From Paenibacillus pabuli NBRC 13638 (GTDB lineage Bacteria; Bacillota; Bacilli; Paenibacillales; Paenibacillaceae): a DNA stretch of 64,000 nucleotides. Shown here in pieces: positions 1 through 8,571 of this stretch. The position numbers were made by a program, and so were the translations under genes. The notes beneath the pieces are model-generated. The model did no database searches, was not told the DNA's origin, and was given only the letters and a program-made list of their open reading frames with translations. Within the stretch, counting starts at the first letter, position 1, and each line of letters opens with the position of its first letter. Location of the stretch: positions 1-64,000 of the forward strand of contig NZ_BCNM01000029.1 of NCBI RefSeq assembly GCF_001514495.1, written 5' to 3'.

Positions 1-1
1 A

Positions 2-535
2 TATCATTTTGTCATGCATGAAGAAGAAATAGAGCCGATTGTGAGTAAGCTGCCAATTACGGAAGTTTCGTGGATGGATGCTATTGCTTTCTGTAATGGG
101 TTATCGAGAAAGCTTGGCAGGATGGAATGTTACACAGTTACAAACGAAAGTGAGAACACAATATATAACAAAATAGCGAATGGATTTCGATTACTGTCAG
201 ACGCTGAATGGCAGTATGCGTGCAAAGCAGGATCAAGGGGATATCGGTATGCAAGAATTGATCAAATTGCATGGTATCAAGGAAATTCCAATGGATCTGC
301 TCATAAAGTAGGACAGTTGCTTCCTAATCCATGGGGACTTTATGACTTGATCGGTAACGTCTGGGAATGGTGCTGGGATCTATATGATGCTGAACGATAT
401 GGGAACTATAGAGTTTTCAGGGGAGGCAGTTGGGCTGAAGTGGAGAACAATTGTGGTTCTACGAGTAGAAGGAAAAGCATGCCCAATTTCAAAATAGATG
501 ATCTTGGTTTTAGAATAGCACTTACAAATCCTTGA
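2..535 (+). CDS. FGE-sulfatase (SUMF1/EgtB-like) domain protein, 5' end missing
   Basis: The reading frame is open to the left window edge, so the true start lies outside; an internal ATG sits at 14. The protein ends with the hallmarks of the formylglycine-generating-enzyme fold: a LLSDAEWQYACKAG block, NPWGLYDLIGNVWEWCWDLY, then RVFRGGSW and a GFRIAL end. The family includes formylglycine-generating enzymes, EgtB-like sulfoxide synthases and many proteins of unknown substrate. At least about 177 residues are present, and the N-terminal half of a normal domain (about 250 residues) is probably upstream. The CRSAYR-type segment reads CGSTSR here, so activity as a true formylglycine enzyme is not assured. 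No partner gene is visible in the window. Confidence 0.8.
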   Translation, partial: YHFVMHEEEIEPIVSKLPITEVSWMDAIAFCNGLSRKLGRMECYTVTNESENTIYNKIANGFRLLSDAEWQYACKAGSRGYRYARIDQIAWYQGNSNGSAHKVGQLLPNPWGLYDLIGNVWEWCWDLYDAERYGNYRVFRGGSWAEVENNCGSTSRRKSMPNFKIDDLGFRIALTNP

Positions 536-589
536 GAAAACGACACATCGAGTATGCTCAAGTCGTTGAGCTGACGGTAGGTGTTCAAC

Positions 590-682
590 TATGGGGAACT
601 ATAGCTTACTGATGACCCGAAGGCAGCCGACGACTAAGATCGGCTGCCTTCGCTGCGCTAACGGGGGCAGGGTAATTTAATA
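590..682 (+). repeat. R1 repeat, long form (copy a)
   Basis: Contains the central hairpin GAAGGCAGCCGA/TCGGCTGCCTTC and the right boundary GCGCTAACGGGGGCAGGG followed by TAATTTAATA. Near-identical copies lie at 37152-37254 and 39050-39140. It follows the FGE-domain gene and its hairpin could end that transcript. Confidence 0.85.
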
Positions 683-899
683 TCTTTGTCTTCATAATGC
701 TTATCCACTTTAACAAAGATGAGAAAACAGTTTAATGAGTAAATATTGTCAATGCAAGTCGCTAGCCCGTTAGGCAATCCTGCACACATGAGACTTATGA
801 AAAGTAAATTTGAGGTGGGAGATAGTACCATCAGGACATTAGATTATTCACGTTAATTTTTGTTTTAATCTTTTACGACTACTTATGCTAGGATATTGA

Positions 900-988
900 A
901 CTAACGGAAAACGTTAGTTCAATAAACCAAGGAAGCAGCTGACCATCGTGATCGGACGCTTTTGTTCAACTAACGGGTAGGATAGTTT
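900..988 (+). repeat. R1 repeat, short form (copy b)
   Basis: The left boundary is the perfect hairpin CTAACGGAAAACGTTAG. The central hairpin is imperfect (AGCAGCTGACCA / TGATCGGACGCTTTT). The right boundary is TTCAACTAACGGGTAGGATAG. Together with copy a it fills most of the gene-free stretch 536-1087. Confidence 0.85.
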
Positions 989-1022
989 TAAAAACATGTA
1001 CAATAATTTTGATTCAAGGTTC

Positions 1023-1053
1023 TTGACTATGACGTTAGGTCATAGTGCATAAT
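1023..1053 (+). promoter_or_regulatory. MerR-type promoter and operator
   Basis: A -35 TTGACT (1023-1028) and a -10 CATAAT (1048-1053) are separated by 19 bp, the over-long spacing typical of MerR-activated promoters. Between them lies a perfect inverted repeat, CTATGAC (1027-1033) and GTCATAG (1039-1045), with a 5-bp centre. A MerR-family gene is the second gene of the transcript, so autoregulation is likely. Confidence 0.8.
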
Positions 1054-1087
1054 TCTCTCTAAGAATACATAACTAGGAGTGAGAGAG

Positions 1088-2014
1088 ATGAATATAAAAT
1101 CACTGCGTTCAGATCATATTTATCAAAAAGTTGCCCAAGCTTCGCCCGAGGAAAAGGTTGAATTATTCAGAAACGAAATGATGGCTCCCTTTATGAAACA
1201 ATGGAAAATTCAACAAATCCCTTTTAGAGCTGAAGAAGCGAATGATTTTGACGTTATTACGTTTAATAGTATGATGCATCGATCCCCTGATCAGATTACC
1301 CAGCAGATTTCACCTGAGATAGAGTTGATTTCTTCAGATTCTTTTTGGTTAGAGTGTGAGCACGCTGTAAGGAAAAGCCTCCGTTTATTTATAGAACATG
1401 AAATAAGTCTCCCCGTATCTGATTATTTGTTTACCATTCAACTAGGGAATCCGGAAAACCGTGCCTTAACAATAAATGAAGGATATAGCGGCTTTGGGGG
1501 AATTCCCGGGTTTATCTGGGGTACACTCTTGCCAAATGAGTACACGGTTCCTCGAATGAAGGTTGCGCTGGCGCACGAATGCAACCATAATGTGCGATAT
1601 CAATTTATTCAGTGGGATCACACCATTAATTTGGGCGAGCTCATTGTAAGTGAAGGGTTAGCTGAAAACTTTGCTACGTTCATGTTTGGAGAAGAATTGC
1701 TCGGCCCTTGGGTAACGAAAACAAATGCAGAAACACTTAACAGGTGCATTAAGCCTGTGCTCCGGAAGCAATTGCAATTAACGGGGTTTGATCAAATTGC
1801 CCCTTATCTTTACGGTGACGAGATCGCAGAACTTCAGAGCTTTAAACCGGTCAATATGCCTTATAGCGCCGGCTACGCTTGCGGATATTATTTAATTCAG
1901 TATTATTTAAGAAAAACAGGAAGAACGATCTTTGAGGCAACGATAACGCCTGCTGCTCAAATACTAGACGAAGTAAAAGGGTTTTGGGATGAAGAAACCA
2001 TTATTAGCGGTTAA
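1088..2014 (+). CDS. DUF2268-type predicted zinc protease
   Basis: This encodes 308 residues starting at ATG 1088, nine bases after AGGAG; an in-frame GTG at 1079 overlaps that site and is less likely. The C-terminal half holds a HExxH zinc-metalloprotease motif (ALAHECNH, about residues 163-167) followed by GELIVSEGLAENFA, whose glutamates could supply the third zinc ligand. This layout fits the DUF2268 family of predicted zinc-dependent proteases. No signal peptide is visible, so the protein is probably cytoplasmic. It is the first gene of a two-gene operon and overlaps the MerR regulator by 26 bp. The substrate is unknown; the MerR/TipAS partner suggests induction by a small molecule or peptide (inference). 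Confidence 0.75.
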   Translation: MNIKSLRSDHIYQKVAQASPEEKVELFRNEMMAPFMKQWKIQQIPFRAEEANDFDVITFNSMMHRSPDQITQQISPEIELISSDSFWLECEHAVRKSLRLFIEHEISLPVSDYLFTIQLGNPENRALTINEGYSGFGGIPGFIWGTLLPNEYTVPRMKVALAHECNHNVRYQFIQWDHTINLGELIVSEGLAENFATFMFGEELLGPWVTKTNAETLNRCIKPVLRKQLQLTGFDQIAPYLYGDEIAELQSFKPVNMPYSAGYACGYYLIQYYLRKTGRTIFEATITPAAQILDEVKGFWDEETIISG

Positions 2015-2747
2015 AGATATTATTCAGATAACAGGCATTACAGCTCGTACCTTGCATTATTACGATAGAATCGATTTATTTAAACCGACACATCTGACGG
2101 AAAAAGGGTATCGTCAATATGATCGAAGCAGTTTGGAAAAACTTCAAACCATTTTATTATTAAAGGAATTGGAATTTTCATTGAAAGATATTGCGGATAT
2201 TTTAAAGCTGAACAAGCAAGAACAGAAACAAATATTAAAGAAGCAGAGACAAACTTTATTATCGAGAAAACAAAGACTGGAAAACATCATGACTGTTCTC
2301 GATGAATTCGTTTCGGGGAATGATATTAGTAATTTGAACATTTTAAACCGTTCTTCCATTTTGCCATTGAAAGAACAGTACGCCAATGAGGCAAGATTCA
2401 TTTATGGCGAAACAGAGGCGTACAAAGTATATAGTGAAACGATGGGAAATTTATCAGTAGATGAAAAAGAGAAACATTTTTCCGACATTGAAGAAATATA
2501 TAAACAAATTGCGTGTTGTATCCATCAGGATCCTTCCTCCGATGAAGTGCAGCGATTAATCGAAGAGTGGAAAGAAAATCTAATGCAATTCATGACATGC
2601 GATGCAGAGTTACTGGCTTGCATTGCCCATACCTACAAATTTGATGCACGGTTCAAAAGCTACTTTAATCAATATGGTCATGGGGATTTAGCAGATTTTC
2701 TTTACAGCTCAATTATGCTAAATATCAATCGGGAATCATCTCAATGA
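1989..2747 (+). CDS. MerR-family regulator with TipAS-like C-terminal domain
   Basis: The protein is 252 residues. Residues 1-75 are a MerR winged helix (ITGITARTLHYYDRIDLF, then KGYRQYD). A coiled-coil dimerisation helix rich in K, Q and L follows (about 75-115). The C-terminal half (about 130-250) resembles the TipAS antibiotic-binding domain, with an FIYGETEAYKVYSETMG segment and a late FKSYFNQYGHGDLADFL segment. TipA/Mta-type regulators bind hydrophobic or thiopeptide drugs and activate promoters with 19-bp spacers, which matches the operator at 1023-1053. The start ATG overlaps the end of the protease gene in another frame, indicating translational coupling. The inducer cannot be read from sequence. 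Confidence 0.85.
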   Translation: MKKPLLAVKDIIQITGITARTLHYYDRIDLFKPTHLTEKGYRQYDRSSLEKLQTILLLKELEFSLKDIADILKLNKQEQKQILKKQRQTLLSRKQRLENIMTVLDEFVSGNDISNLNILNRSSILPLKEQYANEARFIYGETEAYKVYSETMGNLSVDEKEKHFSDIEEIYKQIACCIHQDPSSDEVQRLIEEWKENLMQFMTCDAELLACIAHTYKFDARFKSYFNQYGHGDLADFLYSSIMLNINRESSQ

Positions 2748-2751
2748 ATGG

Positions 2752-2856
2752 TTAATGCTCGATAGTCACTCCCTATGGTAGGTTGGACCATGACGATCGT
2801 CTATGTGGCATGGTCAGCTGCCTTTATTCAACTAAAGGGCAGGGTAGCGTAATAAA
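2752..2856 (+). repeat. R1 repeat, divergent copy (copy c)
   Basis: Recognised by CTGCCTTTATTCAACTAAAG then GGGCAGGGTAG at the right end and a degraded CGATAGTCACT-type left end. It lies between the MerR gene and the kinase gene. Confidence 0.6.
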
Positions 2857-2944
2857 TGAATATATCTATAATCGACCTTTTTTCGATTTTTCTTATCAAC
2901 TATTATGTTTATATAATAACTTAAAGGAGGGTGGTTTTACGTTA

Positions 2945-3481
2945 GTGGAAAATCCAAACATCATACTCATTACAGGAATAATGGCCAGTGGAAAATCTAC
3001 CGTAGCACAATTACTGTCCGAACAATTTGATAAATCGGTGCATTTACGAGGTGATATTTTTCGAAGAATGATTGTAAATAACCGCAAAGAGGTTCGTCCA
3101 GATTCAGAAAGTGACGAGTTTGATCAGTTGAGGTTGCGATACCAGCTCGCCGCCCAATCAGCGGAGATGTATTATAAGGCGGGATATACAGTCGTTGTTC
3201 AAGATGTTGTCATCGGACCATTACTTACTGATTTCATCTCGTTTATTAAGAGCCGGCCATTTTACTTAGTCGTGCTTTGTCCAAACTCTACAGTGGTTGC
3301 AACGAGAGAGGCTACGCGGGCAAAGAAGGGTTATGGGATTTGGAGCGTAGATGAGTTGGATCGCGTATTGCGAAATGAAACTCCACGCTCGGGTCTTTGG
3401 TTGGATTCATCTGATTTGTCCCCTAAAGAGACGGTTAAAGAAATAATCATGCGACTACAAAACGAGGCGTTGATAACATAA
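2945..3481 (+). CDS. P-loop AAA/kinase-type ATPase
   Basis: This is a 178-residue nucleotide-binding protein. The Walker A motif is near the N-terminus (TGIMASGKST), followed by LRGDIFRRMI, typical of the AAA_33 / chloramphenicol-phosphotransferase-like small-molecule kinase group. A later YTVVVQDVVIGP segment provides the second acidic strand. The GTG at 2945 is the only sensible start: AAAGGAGG lies at 2923-2930, a rather long 14-base gap. An upstream in-frame ATG would add residues translated from the R1 repeat and is unlikely. The substrate is unknown; drug or nucleoside phosphorylation are possibilities for the family. The gene is flanked by R1 copies and ends with a terminator at 3571-3600. 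Confidence 0.75.
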   Translation: MENPNIILITGIMASGKSTVAQLLSEQFDKSVHLRGDIFRRMIVNNRKEVRPDSESDEFDQLRLRYQLAAQSAEMYYKAGYTVVVQDVVIGPLLTDFISFIKSRPFYLVVLCPNSTVVATREATRAKKGYGIWSVDELDRVLRNETPRSGLWLDSSDLSPKETVKEIIMRLQNEALIT

Positions 3482-3489
3482 ACGATGAC

Positions 3490-3573
3490 GCTAACGGGAA
3501 ACGATAGCGATATGAAACAAAAAGCAGCCGACCAACGTGATCGGTTGCTTTTATTTCAAACTAAAAGGTTAGC
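3490..3573 (+). repeat. R1 repeat, short form (copy d)
   Basis: Left boundary CTAACGGGAAACGATAGC; central hairpin AAGCAGCCGACCA / TGATCGGTTGCTTTT; right end degraded to CTAAAAGGTTAG, which runs directly into the terminator stem. Confidence 0.8.
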
Positions 3574-3600
3574 CCGCCGATTCACTCCCGGCGGGCTTTA
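3571..3600 (+). terminator. Intrinsic terminator after the kinase gene
   Basis: A perfect 9-bp stem, AGCCCGCCG (3571-3579) with CGGCGGGCT (3589-3597), is followed by a short T-rich tract. Confidence 0.75.
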
Positions 3601-3819
3601 TTATTGTACAGATATTCGGCACAACAAACTCAACGGAACTCAGATATACGATAGGTCAATGACCGGGAACCATCCGTGAGATAACCGGAAGTGCTTTGGC
3701 ACGGTGAAGTACATGCAAATCTTGTTGTGTTTTGATGATTCTCACTTATATCCCCCTCGAATGAAAAGACCTGTAATAACCTTAAGACAACAGATGGGCG
3801 TGTTGTTGTGGCAAGAAAC

Positions 3820-4027
3820 TAGAGCGAACTGCCATCCTTCCCGCAACAGCTCGCCATTCGTCTGGACCATTCATGACCGGCTATGCTCTGAGATTCCTTA
3901 GCATTCGCGTAGGAGATGCGCGTTGCAAGGGGCATGACCAAATTGGTAGTGAGTCTTAAAATAACTGGGCAGACAATAATGAACAACATCGCCGGTAAAA
4001 CCAATCAATATGCCCAGTTCATCTATC
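3820..4027 (-). pseudogene. IS66-family transposase remnant
   Basis: On the minus strand, three short frames together read like the conserved middle of an IS66 transposase: ELGILIGFTGDVVHYCLPSY, then APCNAHLLREC, then (other frame) IAGHEWSRRMAS, then (third frame) LREGWQFAL. The CNAHLLRE block is characteristic of the family. Stops and frameshifts separate the pieces and no ends or second ORF were found, so this is a dead fragment. It accounts for most of the gene-free stretch between 3604 and 4050, immediately downstream of the AraR-like regulator. Confidence 0.65.
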
Positions 4028-4050
4028 GCCTGGCTGCAACGTTTGTCGTG

Positions 4051-5112
4051 TCAAGGGAAGATGAGTTGCACGGGAATGACGGCGTTCTTAGGAGAATAAA
4101 TATCTTCCATTTGTTCACGTAACAGCTTTACGGCTGTTCGTGCCATTTCCTGTTCATCCTGCTGCACATAAGCTACGCCTGAAAGATGTGGATTATCGAA
4201 AGATAGCAAATCGATATTTGAGTGACCGTTCAGACGACTGATAGCGGCCGATGTAAGGCGTGCGGTTTCTTCAGTCAAGGAGAAGACTGCCGAGATTCCA
4301 CTGTGGTCCTGCAAGAAGTCGCTTACATAGTCCAATGCTTGCTCGCCGCGTAGAATGTCGAGAGGGATGTGACACCACAAGCTCTTGTCAATCGATATGC
4401 CTTGATCTGTGTACGCCTGCTCGAAGCCGAGCGTGCGATCCTCGACGGCTGTATTGGCATTCTCAGGTGAGATGAGCGCAATCTGCTGATGACTCTTGGA
4501 TAGCAAATGGGAGACCGCCATGTACGCACCGCCGTAATTGTCGGATGTAATGGTGTACGTCTCAATGTTGCGCAGATAGCGGTCGATGAACACGCACGGG
4601 AATTTATCGAGCGACAGACGCAGTAATGATTCGTTGTACTTCTCATCTTCTGTCGGAAAAACGATCAGCCCCTTCACACCGAGCTCCGTTAGTGTACGAA
4701 TGGCATTGGATTCGATAGAGGAGGACTCGCGCGTGATGCTTAGTACCATGCTGAGGCCGGCTTCTTGCAGGAATTGTTCCGTGTAGTCAACGAGGTTCTG
4801 AATGACACGGGTTCTCATCGTCGGAATGATGAAGCCGATGAGTGGCATGGACGACGCGCTGCGGGATGGCAGAGAATTGATGCTAAAAACATCAAGACTA
4901 GAGGAGACGAATGAGCCTTTGCCTTGTACGCGTATAATTAATCCTTCGTCAGCTAGTAGGGTTAGGGCGTTCCTGACGGTTATTTTACTTACTCTGAATT
5001 CATCCATTAGTTCTTGCTCAGAAGGAATGCGGTCCGTTGGCCGAAGCTGCCCTGATTTAATTTTCTGTATGATATCTTCTCGAATTTGTTTGTAGAGCGC
5101 CAGTTTTTTCAA
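4051..5112 (-). CDS. AraR-like hybrid repressor (GntR DNA-binding, LacI sensor)
   Basis: The protein is about 353 residues. Residues 1-70 are a GntR winged helix (ALYKQIREDIIQKI, RIPSEQELMDEF, SKITVRNALTLL, GKGSFV). From about residue 90 a LacI-type periplasmic-binding-protein fold follows (MPLIGFIIPTMRTRVIQNLV). This fusion and length match Bacillus AraR, the arabinose repressor. TTG at 5112 is preferred because GGGGAG lies nine bases upstream; the longer TTG/ATG starts would translate that site. The gene is divergent from a sugar ABC importer and a GH43 arabinosidase, so it probably represses them and releases on binding arabinose or a related sugar (inference). No AraR-type operator consensus was recognised. 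Confidence 0.85.
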   Translation of the reverse strand: MKKLALYKQIREDIIQKIKSGQLRPTDRIPSEQELMDEFRVSKITVRNALTLLADEGLIIRVQGKGSFVSSSLDVFSINSLPSRSASSMPLIGFIIPTMRTRVIQNLVDYTEQFLQEAGLSMVLSITRESSSIESNAIRTLTELGVKGLIVFPTEDEKYNESLLRLSLDKFPCVFIDRYLRNIETYTITSDNYGGAYMAVSHLLSKSHQQIALISPENANTAVEDRTLGFEQAYTDQGISIDKSLWCHIPLDILRGEQALDYVSDFLQDHSGISAVFSLTEETARLTSAAISRLNGHSNIDLLSFDNPHLSGVAYVQQDEQEMARTAVKLLREQMEDIYSPKNAVIPVQLIFP

Positions 5113-5195
5113 AAAGGTGCATCTCCCCATCAATTTTATGATTTTATAATCAATTGGTTATATAAAGCATATTTCATATATATTATAATACGGCA

Positions 5196-5210
5196 TGTAA
5201 AGCGCTTACA
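5196..5210 (+). promoter_or_regulatory. cre-like / operator-like near-palindrome
   Basis: TGTAAAGCGCTTACA lies downstream of a TATAAT (5184-5189) that could serve the importer operon. It resembles a CcpA cre site with one extra base in the left half. It could equally be the binding site of the divergent repressor. Confidence 0.4.
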
Positions 5211-5374
5211 ATATGGAATCTGAGAAATTGTTGCGAAGGGGTCTTTTCTTTGAACGGTTAGAATTATGTTAAGGATGGTGGTGCCAAGGTAGATTGAACC
5301 CGCTTAAATTAACAGAACTAACTAGTCAGCCGACTTTTCAAATGCATAACAAAAAAAGAGAGGATGACGAACAA

Positions 5375-6712
5375 ATGAAAAAACGCAGTACTATAATCTC
5401 CATCGTTACAGTCCTTATTATGTCACTTGTTTTTACAGCATGTGGTAATCCTTCTGATTCAAAAACCGAAACACAGCAATTAGGCGCTGATGCCGGTGAG
5501 AATGCAACAGAATTGTCATTTTGGACATTCGTAGATTTGCACGGCAAGCATTTAGATAAAATGCTGGGGTTATGGAACCAACAGAACCCAGACAAACAGA
5601 TTAAGTTAAATGTAACGGTTATGCCTTACGATGATATGCACAACAAGCTCTTATTGGCAGTTACAAGCGGAAAAGGTGCGCCTGATATCGCGGATATCGA
5701 GCTTGGTCAATTCCCTAAATTCTTGGAAGGTGACAACGTTCCACTGGAATCTTTGAATGATGTATTTGCACCATACAAAGACGTTGTTGTTCCTTCACGT
5801 GTCGAGATTTACTCCAAAGCCGACCAGGTTTATGGCTTTGATTATCACGTAGGTGCTACGCTTGCTTTCTACAACACTGAAATTCTCGAACAAGCAGGTG
5901 TTGACTACAAGACAATCAAAACTTGGGAAGATTACAAACAAGCAGGCATAAAAGTTTATGAAAAGACTGGCAAGTACTTAGGTACTGCTGATACATCAGC
6001 TACGTGGCAAGCATCGCTGCTGCTAGCTCAGCAAAACGCTGATTTTACAGATGAAAATGGTAATCCAAAAATTAACTCGCCTGAAATGATTAAAGCGTAT
6101 GAAATGTTAGTCGATCTGCAGAAGAACAATGTTATTCATACGATCCCTGGCGGACAACCCGACACAGAAGAAGCAAAAGGCGAATACAACAAAGGCAACT
6201 ACGCAAGTGCATTGATGCCTGAGTGGTACATGTCCCGCTTTGTAAACGAAATGAAGGACCTTAAAGGTAAGTATGCAATTGCTCCATTGCCTGTATTTGA
6301 AGAAGGTAATCCTCGTTCCGTTGGCTTAGGCGGTACTGGCACAGTTGTTACTAAGAATGGTAAGGACGTTCAATTGGCCAAAGAATTTGTAGCCTTTGCC
6401 AAGCTTTCGAAAGAAGCTACTACTGAAATCTGGAATACACTTGGATTTGACCCAATCAACATGGAAGTATGGAAAGATGATGCAGTAACGAAAAACCCTG
6501 ATAATGAATACGTCCAATACTTTAAAACAAATGCATTTGATACTTTGAATGAAATCAAGGACGAAATTAGAGCGATCAAGTCCGTTAAAGCTTCACCGAC
6601 CATTGGCAATATATTCAATACGGTTACCTTGAATGCGATCTTTGAAGATGGCCAAGACGTGAAGGAAGCGCTGGATGAAGCACAAGAAGCAATTGAACAA
6701 GAATTGAAATAA
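5375..6712 (+). CDS. Sugar ABC importer, lipoprotein substrate-binding subunit (AraN-like)
   Basis: The protein is 445 residues. ATG 5375 is chosen because a GAGAGGATGA ribosome site precedes it and translation begins with a lipoprotein signal: two lysines and an arginine, a hydrophobic stretch, and the lipobox VFTAC at about residues 19-23. The rest is a family-1 extracellular solute-binding protein with FWTFVDLHGKHLDKMLGLWN, then GKGAPDIADIELGQFPKFL. Family and neighbours (two permeases, GH43 enzyme, AraR-like repressor) suggest arabinose-containing oligosaccharides as the ligand, as for Bacillus AraNPQ, but substrate is inferred. No ATPase gene accompanies the operon, so a shared MsmX-type ATPase encoded elsewhere would be needed. 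Confidence 0.85.
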   Translation: MKKRSTIISIVTVLIMSLVFTACGNPSDSKTETQQLGADAGENATELSFWTFVDLHGKHLDKMLGLWNQQNPDKQIKLNVTVMPYDDMHNKLLLAVTSGKGAPDIADIELGQFPKFLEGDNVPLESLNDVFAPYKDVVVPSRVEIYSKADQVYGFDYHVGATLAFYNTEILEQAGVDYKTIKTWEDYKQAGIKVYEKTGKYLGTADTSATWQASLLLAQQNADFTDENGNPKINSPEMIKAYEMLVDLQKNNVIHTIPGGQPDTEEAKGEYNKGNYASALMPEWYMSRFVNEMKDLKGKYAIAPLPVFEEGNPRSVGLGGTGTVVTKNGKDVQLAKEFVAFAKLSKEATTEIWNTLGFDPINMEVWKDDAVTKNPDNEYVQYFKTNAFDTLNEIKDEIRAIKSVKASPTIGNIFNTVTLNAIFEDGQDVKEALDEAQEAIEQELK

Positions 6713-6736
6713 ATATAATAAGTAAATGATTTGATT

Positions 6737-6770
6737 AAACCTGTCGGCAGGTATAGTAGTCGGCAGGTTT
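6737..6770 (+). promoter_or_regulatory. Intergenic hairpin in the importer operon
   Basis: A 12-bp stem with two wobble pairs (6737-6748 with 6759-6770) and a 10-base loop lies between the binding-protein gene and the first permease. There is no T-run after it. Hairpins at this position commonly stabilise the upstream message so binding protein exceeds permease (inference). Confidence 0.55.
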
Positions 6771-6796
6771 AACCATAGTCAAGGGAGATTGAGAAT

Positions 6797-7693
6797 ATGA
6801 TAAAGAAATTTGTATACTCTCAAAAAGTTGCGCCTTATGTTTTTGTATTGCCATTTATACTTATATTTTTGATATTCTGGTTTTTCCCGCTTGTAAATTC
6901 ATTCGTAATGAGCTTTCAAGATAGGATGTTGGGACAGGATCCTAAATGGATTGGTGAAGCGAATTATTCGAAATTATTTACAGATAAAGTGTTTTTGACG
7001 TCGATTAAAAATAGCGTTGTGTACATGTTAGGAACCTTAGTGCTGTTAATTCCTTTTCCAATGTTATTCGCCGTTATGATAAACAGTAAGTTAATGATGG
7101 GAAGAGAGTTTTTTAAATCTTCGTTCTTTCTCCCTGCATTGACATCTGTCGCAGTTGCGGGTACCATTTTCCGCCTTACATTCGGTGAAATGGAAGGTTC
7201 ATTAATGAACAGTTTCCTAGGTCTATTTGGTGTAGAGCCTATTAAATTCTTGAAAGACGGAGAATGGAGCATGGCAGCACTGTTAATCCTCGCATGTTGG
7301 AGATGGACAGGTGTTAATATGCTTTACTATCTATCCGGTTTGAAAAGCATTGACAATGAATATTATGAGGCTGCTTCAATTGACGGGGCATCTGCTTGGC
7401 AGAAGTTTAGAACAATCACAATGCCATTATTGAAGCCGACCACGGTGTATGTTACGACAATTAGTGTTTATGCAGGTTTAGCAATGTTTACCGAGAGCCT
7501 GATGATGTTTAACGGTAACAATTCACCCAAAAATATTGGCTTAACCATTGTTGGATATCTGTATAGACAAGGGATTGAGAAGAATAAGCTGGGTTACGCA
7601 GCTGCAGTTGGTATCGTTCTGTTAGTCATTGCTATGGTTATCAATTTAACGCAGTTGAAATTTAGTGGAATGTTCAAAAAGGAGGAGGATTAA
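6797..7693 (+). CDS. Sugar ABC importer permease (AraP/UgpA type)
   Basis: This is a 298-residue inner-membrane permease of the MalF/UgpA class with six predicted transmembrane segments, the first at about residues 13-38 (VLPFILIFLIFWFFPLVNSF). The ATPase-coupling EAA loop is clear: YYEAASIDGASAWQKF followed by TMPLLKP. Length and order fit the first permease of a carbohydrate importer. The start ATG follows AAGGGAGATTGAGA. It lies 84 bp after the binding-protein gene, past the intergenic hairpin, and one base before the second permease start, so the two permeases are translationally coupled. Confidence 0.9.
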   Translation: MIKKFVYSQKVAPYVFVLPFILIFLIFWFFPLVNSFVMSFQDRMLGQDPKWIGEANYSKLFTDKVFLTSIKNSVVYMLGTLVLLIPFPMLFAVMINSKLMMGREFFKSSFFLPALTSVAVAGTIFRLTFGEMEGSLMNSFLGLFGVEPIKFLKDGEWSMAALLILACWRWTGVNMLYYLSGLKSIDNEYYEAASIDGASAWQKFRTITMPLLKPTTVYVTTISVYAGLAMFTESLMMFNGNNSPKNIGLTIVGYLYRQGIEKNKLGYAAAVGIVLLVIAMVINLTQLKFSGMFKKEED

Positions 7694-7694
7694 A

Positions 7695-8543
7695 GTGGGC
7701 AAAAGTCAGACGAGGAGTGACTTCATTTCGAGAATAGTAATTATTTGTTTATTCATTATACTATTCGTTATCATTATGATTCCATTCTATGCAGTGGCCC
7801 TATCTTCCTTTAAACCAGGTGAATCATTAGTTAGATATGGTCTTAACCTAAGTTTGGATTTTAATATCATGAGTTTTGACAATTTCATCTATCTGTTTAC
7901 TGGAGAACATGATTACTTTCTATGGTTTTGGAACAGTATGACTTTAACCATCGTTCAAGTGATTTTAACACTTTTTGTAAGCGCATTTGTTGCATATGGT
8001 TTTGCAGCATATGATTTTAAAGGGAAGAACTTCCTCTTTATATGTGTTTTGCTCATTATGATGGTGCCTTTCGAAATACTGCTGGTTCCTTTGTACAGCC
8101 TAATTAATGATTTGAAAATGGTGAATAGCTATTCGGCAATCATTCTGCCGGGTATAGCCAATGCCGCGACAATATTTTTCTTCAGGCAATATCTAAGAAG
8201 CATACCCAAAGAGATTATTCAATCTGGACGGGTTGATGGCGCAAACGAGTATGCGATTTATTTCAGACTAATTATGCCGATTATGAAGCCATCCTTTGCG
8301 GCAATGGCCATTCTGAATGGTATGAATAGCTGGAATAATCTGTTGTGGCCTTTCATGGTGCTCGGAGATCAGAGTAAATTTACACTTCCAATCGGTTTGA
8401 AAACGTTGTTAACTCCTTATGGCAATAACTATGACCTATTGATCGTGGGTTCCTTCTTCTCCATCATTCCAATTTTCATACTGTTTATTGCTTTCCAGAA
8501 ATATTTCATAGACGGTATGACTGCAGGTGCTGTTAAAGGGTAG
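7695..8543 (+). CDS. Sugar ABC importer permease (AraQ/UgpE type)
   Basis: This 282-residue permease of the MalG/UgpE class has a first membrane segment at about residues 13-35 and the EAA coupling motif as IIQSGRVDGANEYAIYF with LIMPIMKPS. It ends in the usual GMTAGAVKG, the family's C-terminal signature. GTG 7695 is chosen because GGAGGAGG sits just upstream and overlaps the end of the preceding gene; an in-frame upstream ATG at 7665 would lie inside the neighbour. It completes the membrane part of the importer and is followed closely by the GH43 gene. Confidence 0.9.
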   Translation: MGKSQTRSDFISRIVIICLFIILFVIIMIPFYAVALSSFKPGESLVRYGLNLSLDFNIMSFDNFIYLFTGEHDYFLWFWNSMTLTIVQVILTLFVSAFVAYGFAAYDFKGKNFLFICVLLIMMVPFEILLVPLYSLINDLKMVNSYSAIILPGIANAATIFFFRQYLRSIPKEIIQSGRVDGANEYAIYFRLIMPIMKPSFAAMAILNGMNSWNNLLWPFMVLGDQSKFTLPIGLKTLLTPYGNNYDLLIVGSFFSIIPIFILFIAFQKYFIDGMTAGAVKG

Positions 8544-8571
8544 TATATATTATGATGAAACAGGTGATAAG

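Noticed and set aside
5294-5374. N-terminal extension of the sugar-binding protein from 5294
   Set aside because: It would place 27 polar residues before a clear lipoprotein signal and has no ribosome site.
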